The notes under the pieces are model-generated. The model saw only the letters and a program-made list of their open reading frames with translations, made no database searches and was not told where the DNA came from. Shown here piece after piece: positions 1 to 12,000 of a stretch of DNA of 55,771 nt. Position numbers and translations under genes: made by a program. Origin of the DNA: Saccoglossus kowalevskii. Lineage: Eukaryota > Hemichordata > Enteropneusta > Harrimaniidae. The stretch spans positions 24,654 to 80,424 of the forward strand of contig NW_003141807.1 of NCBI RefSeq assembly GCF_000003605.2. The letters are read 5' to 3'. Within the stretch, counting starts at the first letter, position 1, and the number at the start of each line of letters is the position of its first letter.

Positions 1-62
1 TTTTCCAAGGAGCCGACTTTAGCTGCCGCCTTATCTTTAAAATCAAGTTTCTCGTCAGTTAT
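1..62 (-). CDS. Repeat 15 (R15) cassette exon, cut by the window edge
   Basis: The acceptor is TTTTTTCATAG before position 62. The open frame reads [20 protein letters not shown] to the edge, so KVGS is present but the PGGG part lies outside the window. The array therefore continues to the left. Confidence 0.9.
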   Translation of the reverse strand, partial: MTDEKLDFKDKAAAKVGSLE

Positions 63-3000
63 CTATGAAAAAATAAAAATGTTTAAATTGGATGTACTTT
101 AAATTGTACTTGAACTGTGACATGTATTAAGCTATTCATCACCAGACTTTCTTGCCAAAATTATTCTGCCCTTTTTTCTTATATTTTTTTAATATTTCTG
201 GAAATGAACCCTAATTTTGGAGCCAACAGACAAAATTTTCAGTTTTACTCAAAAAATTTGACTATTATGTCCCAATCTTTTGAAAGAAAGTGCAGACTAT
301 AAACGGAACTATTTTGTGAATTTGTGATGAAAAGAGGGAACTGGTGGTAAAAAGGTTGAAACTGCTAAAAACTATTGATTGTACATGTATGATTTTTATC
401 AGAAATATTTTTTAATAAAAGGTGGTCTAGTGGGGCTTACTTTGGAGGTTTTAAGAATAGTGAGCTATAATGAAATATTTAATTTTTGTGGAAATCACAA
501 AATAAGTTTCACCAATAAAATACAAGTTACAATTTTGAAGTATGTTAATTGAACTGTTAATTGCAATTACAGAGGCGAAAATTGGGTGGGAGATTTTAGA
601 AAATTTAGTTGAAAGAAAGGTTTTTTTTTATTGTTATTGTCACACAATGAAAACACAATTACAAGAATGAAGAAAACAAAATATAAACGGTTAGTCTATA
701 CATTGCAATTAAGTTATGACAAAGAATAAATTATTACAAAACACCAAGATTGAAAAGAAATCTAGAACACAGCACAAAGAAGTAAGAATAACAATTATAA
801 CATTTTCCTAATAGAAAACACAACCAAGACATTCCAGATGTTTTACGTATACCCACACACTGTCGCATATACAACATTAAAAAAAAGATTAGAATTGTTA
901 AACCCCTAAAACACTCAAAATCAGATAAATACCCTTTACCAAAACCACTTCAGGATAAAGATTATATATACACCATATTTTCTCTATTAGCAGCGCACAA
1001 AAATTATATTCATCGTATACTGGATTATTAAAATATGCTGTACTTTGACCATAGATTAATCTCTGTCATATACATAAATTGATGTGCTTCTAATAGAGTA
1101 AATACTGTATACATTTCTAGGAAAATCAGGTCGACACCCCTTACCTTTACACTACTAGTTCTTACATTATCCAAAGATCCAATGTGACTCGCTCGCTTAG
1201 AGTAATATATTTTGGAATAGATCTACAAAATTTGTACCACTTTGTTTTAATTCACAAAAAAATTGCAAATTATGATCTCGAAACAGAGCAAAAAGTGGAA
1301 AAGATGATCTACCACAGCGAGATTCAGAATAAGGTTTGAACCCGATTGATAAATTAACACTCCTTATGCTGGTGGATATAAAGGAATTGTCCGTACATTA
1401 AAACTCCATAATACAAATACATGGAAGTTTACACAGATACAATGTAAAAGTGAACACACAGATTGGCAAATCAAATTTCAATCAGTTAAATTTAAATACA
1501 TATTATTAAAGAAGAAGAACATTTCTCAAATCTGCTATTTTCTTGCGATATGTGGTGCACGTTACTCAAAATAAGGAACCTTTGTATAAATGGTTCCCTT
1601 AATGTTGAGTTCACAATTTTTTTTTTAATTTTAATCAATGTACTAAAAAAAGCTTTCTTGCATAGTTGTTTAATGCCTTCAAATAAGGGCACAGACAAAT
1701 AATTCTGATCCATTTATTTTCCAAAATGAATGCAGACATGTGGTTTTTTGTATTGTTATTGTAAAAATTGTCTTTTAATATAAATCATGCTTTAATTTTG
1801 GGTCAATTTCAGGCCAATTTGTGTCACATGTGTTTACATATTAAAATGACAGAGGAATGACTATTGTCAAAATATGTCATATTTTAATGATCTAGTATGT
1901 AATAAATGTAATTTTGGGTTTATTTGTACTTCTATTGGAGTTGTGTTTCTAATAGAGCAAATACAGTATTTGTACTTCTATTGGAGTTGTGTTTCTAATA
2001 GAGCAAATACAGTATTTGTACTTCTATTGGAGTTGTGTTTCTAATAGAGCAAATACAGTATTTGTACTTCTATTGGAGTTGTGTTTCTAATAGAGCAAAT
2101 ACAGTATTTGTACTTCTATTGGAGTTGTGTTTCTAATAGAGCAAATACAGTATTTGTACTTCTATTGGAGTTGTGTTTCTAATAGAGCAAATACAGTATT
2201 TGTACTTCTATTGGAGTTGTGTTTCTAATAGAGCAAATACAGTATTTGTACTTCTATTGGAGTTGTGTTTCTAATAGAGCAAATACAGTATTTGTACTTC
2301 TATTGGAGATGTGTTTCTAATAGAGCAAATACAGTATTTACCATAATGTAAAGAAAAAATGACAAAAACTCAGATTGCCAGTAGTCAGATATTTGGGCAA
2401 TATGATAATAACATGAAAAGAACGAAGTGTTCATCAAATACCAGATTAATGACTCCACAAAACAACCGAAATAAAGAGATAAATATACCTGTATATTTCC
2501 ACCCCCAGGTACGTGATCCATGTAGTCTTTAGATCCCACTTTACTCTGAGCTTTCTCTTTAAAGTCAACTTTATGCTCTTCAATCTAAAAAGACAACAAA
2601 AATTGCTTAAGAGTCATGTGACCAGCAGATTACACCAGATTTAGGAGAATATCTGATTGGATATGATTGGCTGGGAGGATGTTAATGTATGTATATGACA
2701 TAGTGACTGGAACAATTCTTCTTGTTGTCATGGAGGAAATAAATAACAAACATTGAAATGACTGTATGGTTTAAGCATTAAATTGAACAGTGATGGGTTT
2801 GATATGGGTTCTATGCAACAGTACATGTAAAATATACAACACACCGATGATCGAGTAAACATACTGATGACCTAGTAAACATACTGATGACCTAGTAAAC
2901 ACACCGATGACCTAGTAAAACCATTGATGACCTAGTAAACACACCGATGATCTAGTAAACACACCGATGACCTAGTAAACACCGATGATCTAGTAAACAC

Positions 3001-6000
3001 ACCGATGATCTAGTAAACACACCGATGATCTAGTAAACACACTGATGACCTAGTAAACACACCGATGACCTAGTGAACACACTGTTGACCTAGTAAACAT
3101 ATTGATGACCTAGTAAACACACTGATGACATAGTAAACATACTGATGACCTAGTAAACACACCGATAACCTAGTAAACATACTGACGACCTAGTAAACAC
3201 ACTGATGACCTAGTAAACATATCGATGACATTGTAAACACACTGATGATATAGTAAACACACTGATGACATAGTAAACATATCGATGATCTAGTAAACAC
3301 ACTGATGACCTAGTAAACATATCGATGACATAGTAAACACACTGATGATCTAGTAAACACTGATGACATAGTAAACACACCAATGACATAGTAAACACAC
3401 CAATGATTTAGTAAACACACCAATGACATAGTAAACACACTGATGGCATAGTAAACACACCGATGATCTACTAGATGACACTGATGACCTAGTAAGCATA
3501 TCGATGACATTGTAAACACACAGATGATCTAGTAAACATACTGATGACCTAGTAAACACACTGATGACATAGTAAACATATCGATGATCTAGTAAACACA
3601 CTGATGACCTAGTAAACATATCGATGACATAGTAAACACACCGATGATCTAGTAAACACTGATGACATAGTAAACACACCAATGACATAGTAAACACACC
3701 AATGATTTAGTAAACACACCAATGACCTAGTAAACACACTTATGATCTAGTAAACATACCGATGATCTAGCAAACCAACTGATGACCTAGTAAACACACT
3801 GATGACCTAGTAAATACACCGATGACCTAGTAAACACCATGATGATCTAGTATACACACCGATGATATAGTAAACATACTGATGACTTAGTAAACACTCC
3901 GATGACTTAGTAAACACGCAGATGACCTAGTAAACACGCAGATGACCTAGTAAAACCATTTATGATGTAGTAAACATGCCGATGACCTAGTAAACACACT
4001 GATGATCTAGTAAACACACTGATGATCTAGTAAACACACTTATGATCTAGTAAACACACTTATGATCTAGTAAACACACTTATGATCTAGTGAACACACT
4101 GATGATCTAGTAAATATAAATGAAATATTAATTATTATGCATGTGTTAATGTATTAAGTTGGACAATTTGAGAAGAGATAGAAGAACACTCAACAGATGA
4201 ATATACTGTTGGGTTTGGTTTTTTGCACAGAAAACATTTTAGCTCATTGTTGAAGAAGATTTGATTTCATGAGCTCTTTAGCTTGAATTTTAAAGGTTGG
4301 CGGTCATGGCATTGCATCCTGTTCAATATGTGACTTATAGTGACAAGCACAACTAGTTTGTTTGTTTACATGAAGTTTAAACATGTGCTGCATGACATTG
4401 ACTTGAATGTAACATACATGTACAGGAATATGATAGAAGCTTTCTATGAGATGTCTGCTTAAACAACTAGACATGCAAAATTTTCCAATACCACACAAAA
4501 GATTGACCCTTTGATATTTTTTCAAATATTATTTATCAAAGCCTGTAGTCAATAGGAAATTATATGATTCTGGTTCAAAATTAACTAAAAAATGTGCAAA
4601 ACATTGAACCACAATTTTTAGGGAAAAAAAAGGCTAATATTTGTAGTGGCTACTGATGAGTTTGCAGAGCTTGAATAATGTGTTTCTAAGCAAGGAAATC
4701 TGAATCTCCATGATGTAATTTATGATAAACAATTTGAGAAAAAGAGGCAAAAATTAATAAAAAAAATTAATAAAATTTAATAAAAAATAAACTTTAAAAA
4801 TTTTTTAGAATGCATTCCGATGAATAGTTGATTCCTTTGTGACCCTACCTTCACCTTGCCACCACCCGGAGTGTGGTCAATGTAATCCTTTGAGCCAACT
4901 TTGCTCTGTGCTTTCTCCTTAAACTCTAGTTTATGTTGCTTAATCTGCCAAAAAAATCACCATGACAACCCAGTTATTGAACTGTAATATTGTAATGATA
5001 ATTTTGTAATTGGAGCGTCAATCCAGTATTAGAAGTTTACAATATTTTCTTAGTTTGTTCAAGTTAATACAATTATTATTACATAAATAATATTATGTAG
5101 ATTTTAAGATAGCTGACAGGTGACCAGTCCTGCGTCTGTCGTCTGTCGTCCGTCTATCTGTCTGTCTGTCTGTGCACGACTTCTTCTCAAAAACTGCCGA
5201 ACCGTTTGACTCGATTTTTGATGTGTGAATGCCTTGATGAGTGTAGATGGTAATTTGTTCATGAGAAGTCGATCTGTCAAAAATTATGCAAATTAGCCCC
5301 CAAAACTCTAAAATTTCTTCTATGCTACTATGACACTAAGTGGTCTACAGTGCTGATATTGATAGTACATGTGGCTTGGGTTGTTCTCTATCAGTTTTGT
5401 TAATATGGTAAGGACATTTTTAATTTCCTAATTTTGGCGAATATTTTAAAATGGTAATTTTTGGTCAAAAATTCTATTTTCGACTTCTTCTTCAAAACCG
5501 GTAGCCTGAATGCTTTGATACTTGGTGTGTATGTTTGACATCTACTAGATTTGTTCATCCCATGGCCATATCTGTAATTTTCTATTTTTAGCGAATATTT
5601 TTGTCATTCTTGGTTAAAAATGGAATTTCAACTAACCACTATTTCCAATGCTTTGGTGTTAGGCATACATGTGTTTATTATTCCATTGACAACTTTGTTG
5701 ATTGTCTATTGTGATTGTAATGAAAACATAACCACTCAACATATTTAAATGTGTATAGACATGATTGATTTTGGTGGGAAAATATGCAAATTGCCTAATT
5801 TACATACCAATATTTAGGCTATTTTGGTGATATCTTGAGAACCATTTAATATGTTTTAATAAAACTTGGTGCATAGATGTGTTGGGGCAGTTTCCAGATA
5901 TATTTAGTTTTTGGTGGAAATTTATGCAAATTATCTAATTTGCATATCAGCTAGTGAAATTCAAGTTATTTGGGTGCTATTTCAAGAACCATTCAACATA

Positions 6001-9000
6001 TTTCAACAAAACTTGGTATATACATGTATTACGAATTCAGATAATTGCAAATATCATGTTATGTTATTTTCTCAACATGCTGGAGTTCTTTTTAAGCTCT
6101 CTTTGATTCCAATTTTATTGCTGGGAAAGGATTGACCGGCTTTGTTGTTAGTCCAAGAAAATTGTTCAGCTTGGAATGTGTCTGAATCCCTCATTAGTAT
6201 GCAAGAATGTAGGAATGTACCAAGAAAACTGTTTTTCTGGAATAAATTGTAGTGTATTTTACTTATGAATGGTCAAAAAGTGCATGGAGATTTTATGAAA
6301 ATGTGTGGATGTTGATAGAATGATGTCATGTGGTCACAGTTACGTAATAAATGATGGACTATTTTGGGCGTAGCTATAAAATGTGTCACCGAAGTACTCA
6401 CACGCATGCATGATTCCAATAGTTTGTGCTGTGAAGAAACTCCATTAGAAAATAAGTATTGTGTAATTTGTAGTGAGAATGTATTTAAATAGATTTATGT
6501 TTATAAATCTTGTTTCTTTTCAAAGTGTATTTATATAATAAAAATTGTTTATAAAAATGTTCTTTATACTTTTTCGATGAATTGAATTTACAAATGATGA
6601 GTTATTTTGTTATACCATCACTCGAATTATGTGTTACGAATTTCTGATAGTTTAGGCTTTGTGTTGCCTGTTCGACTATTTCGCTCGTGTTTCCCTTTCT
6701 GTCTTAGTTCTCTGTTTTCTTTGATTTTTTTTATTTCAATTAAACAGCAATTTGGCTGTGACCATGCATTTAGTCATTGTCGACTGTTTTTTTTTCGAAT
6801 TGGTTGATTGTCATAGCAACATACGCTTTAATTAAACGACTAGTCCGGAGTTGAACAGTAGTCATTTCTAACATGATGATTTAATTTTGTTTAATTCCTT
6901 CAATTAAAAATTGAGTTTCCAAAGTAAATAAATAATACATACCCTCATGTATACTTCAAGTTTTCATTAAAACAAAGTCAAAGTCTTTGAAATTGCTTTT
7001 TTGTCTGTTCGCCAATCCATTGCTTCAAAACACACCTTTAAAACTCTTATTTTCCCAGCATCGAGATGGCTCTGCCAACTCTTGTTGAATATTTCTGTTA
7101 TTTTTGTAAAAAATTCCACTTTTAGCATTATGTTTTATTGTCTCACTCACTGTCTTTTGGGGTATTTGTCATATACAGCACTAATCTTTTGTACAATAGC
7201 CGTTAAGCAACAGGCCATTGGCCTATTTTTTTTATTTAAAACTTAGCATAGGTACTTTTTTTTTAAATATATCTGTATTTAACCATTTTTCGGAAATGGT
7301 GGACTGACCATTAGACTGTACTGTTGGGTTTGATTTTCCAGCATGCAGAAGCAAATTTAGATCACCACTGAAGAAGATTTAATTTCATGAACTCGTTAGG
7401 AACTAGTTATTCTGGTTTTTAATAAACCAAAAACTTGATTACCGTAGGTGACTTAAATGTAACATACATGTACTGAGATGTAATAGAACCTTTCTTTCAC
7501 CAAATGTAAACATGTCTATATTTTGATTCTCTGAGACTATACCACAACTGCTTGTCTGCTTCAATAACTCATTAAAGTTTCCAACAATTTTGAAAGTTTC
7601 ATGACTTGTGAAATTTTCGAATATTTGCATCTCAAAACTGATCATGACATGTAGTCGATAGGTATTTCTATCCTCCTGGTTCATAATTAAGGATAAAATC
7701 TAAAAAAAATTGCAAAATCTTGCACCAAAAATTGCCATGAGAAAGGCTCATTTTTGTAGTGGCTGAAGAATTGGGAATACTATACTGGGTTTGCAGAGAT
7801 TGAATAATGTGTTTCTAAGAAGAAAATCTGAATCTCCAAAAATTTGAGAAAGAGAGACATTAAAAAAAAATGATAAAATTTAACAAAAAAAATGTAAAAA
7901 GATTTTAGAAAGCATTCGATGAACAGATGATTCCTTTGTGACCCTACCTTCACCTTGCCACCACCCGGAGTGTGGTCAATGTAATCCTTTGAGCCAACTT
8001 TGCTCTGTGCTTTCTCCTTAAACTCTAGTTTATGTTTCTCAATCTGCCAAAGAAATCACCATGACAACCAAGTTATTGAAGTGTAACAATAAACCTAGTA
8101 TGTGATGATAGTTTCTTAATTGGGACTTCAATTATTTTTAGTTGTAATAAAAAACATCTGATGTTAGAAGTTTAGATTAATTTCTTTATTTCTTCAAGGT
8201 AATATAATAATCATGTATTTAAAAACAAAGCACCAGGTATCCTGGATTGCTCAACATACAGGGTTAACCATATTTTTAGTCCCTGTTCGAACAAAGTCCC
8301 AAAACAAGGACTATTAATTTGGGCTCTGCCAGTCTGTGTGTCTGTCCAGAGCCATTTCTTGGTCATACTTTGAGTGATTTCATTCAAATTTCATATAAAG
8401 ACATTGTATGGTGACTTACATATGCACGGCGATTATCTTTGTCATTCGATCAGATATGACATTTTACTTTAAATTAGTATTATATATATTGTACTTTTAT
8501 TACTAACATTTTATTTCTAAATATGGTCAAGACAGCAGATACTATCACTTGTAATGTATTGTAATGTATTGGGTAATGTAAGAAACCGATTAGTATCCAT
8601 AGAAACATAACTGTATGAGAATATGAGTATTCTCTAAGACAGACAATAACAGAATTAGAAGAAAAAAAATTATTTTCAACTTAGCCCTTCGTATGCCAAA
8701 GTCAACTTCTGTCACAATTCATGAAAATGAGGAATTTTTTTCATACTTTTTCCAAAATTGTTATCGAGACCTTTAACCAATAAGAAATTGTGTGCATTTG
8801 GTTCAAATTTAAAAAAGAAATTATATAGAAATACACAAAAATGTAAATGCAAGAAATATTATGAAATTGAAGTGTATTAGCTAGGCAAGGGAGATAGAAG
8901 TTGATATAAGCATTGTGCGATCTTGTTTGCAGTTGCTGGTGATGTTCGTGGACTATTGTGACATAGGTCTGTCTTAGAGAATAAATGGAGGGTGAGATGC

Positions 9001-12000
9001 TCGGATCACAATAAAAAAGAGGAGTTATTTGTGATCCTACCTTCACCTTGCCACCACCCGGAGTGTGGTCAATGTAATCCTTTGAGCCAACTTTGCTCTG
9101 TGCTTTCTCCTTAAACTCTAGTTTATGTTTCTCAATCTGCCAAAGAAAACAATCACCACAATAGAAGAGTTACCATTAGCAGAAGTGCAATAGTGTGCAG
9201 ACTTTGTAGAAGTATAAGTATAAAATAGAGATAATACTTTTAGATTTATTGAGGTGCATTTAAAGATATAAATGAAATCATTATTCACAACACATAGACA
9301 TATACTTGGATAAACATCATAACTACATTTGGCCCCTCAAACATCATAACTACATTAGGCCCCTCAAACATCATAACTACATTAGGCCCCTTCAAATATC
9401 ATAACTACACTAGGCCTCTCCTTCATTTAAAAACCATCATTTTGCCCAGACAAATTTTGATGCAAAACTTTCCCTGTACAGTAGCGGCGGCACTTAGGGG
9501 GCTGACGGGGTGGTCGCCCCCCTCGAAAAAAATGTGCTGAAACCCTTTGTGACAGCAAAATTTGCCCCTCAAAATGCAGGTAATAGTGTTTCATGGGGAC
9601 TATATTTCAAAATTTTTAAGGGGGAGCATGCCCCCGGACCCCCCTAGTGAGGTCGCGTCTTTGCCGTGAGGGATGGTGAGCCCCCTCCATGCAAAATTTC
9701 ATGCCGTCGCCTCTGCTGTAGGTATTATGTTAAACAAGTATTTATACCAGTAATTCCAAACCAAATACATATAATTTTCCAGGTTCGCATAGAAATTTAG
9801 AAAAAAATATGGAAAACAAAATAGTTTGATGCTCAAAGGGTTAATGCATTGGAGATAAAACGACCATTATTCTAGAATAATAGTCATATATTATATTCAG
9901 TGTTGACACATCAAGAAAGCGTTTTTACACACAAAAATGTATGTAACTGGTGTGCTATAAATACTAAATATAATGCATATATTCTCAACATGAAATACAC
10001 TAATGCAGACACAGCTCACATACAGGAAAAATGACAATTATGGCATTAAAGAACGTCAATTCAAAAATACAAAATTTTCACTTCTCCCAACTTACCTGCA
10101 CCGTTCCACCACCAGGCACATGGTCAATATAATCCTTGGACCCAACTTTACTTTGAGCTTTCTCTTTAAAATCTAATTTACGAGTTTCTATCTTTTTTGT
10201 GCCTCCCCCAGGAGTGTGCGTGATATTTGCCTTGGAGCCGACTTTTGATTGTGCACTCTCCCGAAACTGTATTTTATGCCGTTCAATCTACAGAAGTTCA
10301 ATCAGAAATTACAGAAAAAAAACATTATTATGAAGAAAAAAAAAATTATTAAATTTGTAGGGGTTAATCTTGGTTTTACCTATGGTATGAAAATGAAAAT
10401 GTTAACAATGAGAGTTTTTTTTTAGTTTGAAGTGCCACTGTTGTTGCATCGTGTCATGTTTATTATGAGTCCCTTGGAAAATACACTGTGATACATAATT
10501 TGAATGTACATTGCACACCGATATTACTTTAAATGTTGGTACCGTATTTGCTTCATTAGAAGCGCATCTCCATTAGAATCGCACATAAACCAAAAATTGC
10601 ATTTATTGTATGCTCGTTCATTAAAATACGGCTAATTTCGACACAACTCTGTCATTTACATGTAAAGCCTATGTGCTACTAATAGAACAAATACAGTAAT
10701 GATATTACATTATAGGGAAGATGCAGCATATGATTTATCTATGATGTCATCATAATGATCAATAACCATGATATGCAAATCTGTTATCTTAATTTTTTAG
10801 CAAAAATGAAAAAAAAATGACATTATTATATACAAGCTGGTTAAAATCATAAGGCAAATTATTGTAACTGACTTTATTTACAAATAGGTCAATGACCCCA
10901 TTCTTATTTCATAAAACATAGTTCTATACACTTTGTTATTATCGTGAGTCTCAAAATAATGGCTTAACTTTTCATAAATGAATTGACATGGTTTTACTTT
11001 TTCTCCATGTATTAACTCTGATAAAACTATAACAAGTTTATATTAAAAATTTGTGATCGATATTTTTTTATTGTGTATGACCTTGTGTGGCAATAAGCAA
11101 TCTATTCAAAAAGTTTTGACAACTTGCAAGAACTTTTATGAAACTATATAAATTAAATTTAATTATACTGTATTGTGTACTACCTTTACTTCACCGCCTT
11201 TTGGTTTGTAACCCGCATTGTCCAGAGAACCTATTCTACTCGACGTACTGTGGAAATCTAATTTTTTATTTATAATCTAGAAAGGATCAGAAAAGAAAAA
11301 CAGAAAAAGAAACAGAAAATTTTGAGAGTGTGCACAAAATTGCAAATAAAGAATTGGTTAAATATTAAAGCATTTTGTTAAAGCCTGCAAGGAAATCAAA
11401 TTCATCCATGTTAATTTACACTTTGCCCTTCTTTCTACCCAGGATATCTGTGAATTTAAAAGCAGAAAAAGGCACCAACACTTGAAACAAACCTGCTGTA
11501 AAATAATTTCAATTGAAATACATGTACAAAGTTTTCACCACAAGAAAAGTTAACAATGAAGTCAACAACCACAACCGACACTTTGTTCCCATAGCAAGTC
11601 TTCTTCTTCCAACTGTCATCCTGAAAAGCTAAACAATGCATTATGTAAAACATATCCAATTGTTTTCTCTTGTATATAAAATAAATTATTGCAAATTATT
11701 TTAATTACAATATATTTACTCAGAAAAACATTATTTTAGCAAACTGCAAACAATTTATATTGAGTGCCTGATAATAGTTACATGCAAAAAACTAGGGAAA
11801 GTGTATTTTCACAAGATTTTATTTTCATTGGGTAGTGAAAATAAAATCCAAGTGGAAACAAAGTAATCAACAGTAGATAACAATAGAGGGCTCAATAACA
11901 AGTTACAAGAGTAAAGCACACTGCAAAGTCGTAAGTTTGACAATATTGTTGGTACCTGCACAACCCCACCTCCCGGGGTATAATCTATGTTGTCATAGGA

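Noticed and set aside
132-356. Resemblance of MITE E (CACCACCAG end and GGAGCCAAC interior) to tau repeat exons
   Set aside because: The spacing does not fit the exon, there is no frame, and the same sequence recurs at 17953-18183 with inverted ends, so it is a transposon with coincidental motifs.
3210-3697. Overlapping minus-strand ORFs (62-115 codons) with Cys/Val/Tyr/Phe repeats
   Set aside because: They lie wholly in the 20-bp minisatellite. The period is not a multiple of three and several frames are open at once, so this is a repeat artefact.
1921-4114. CRISPR-like arrays
   Set aside because: Units are tandem without unique spacers and the DNA is eukaryotic with introns. These are minisatellites.
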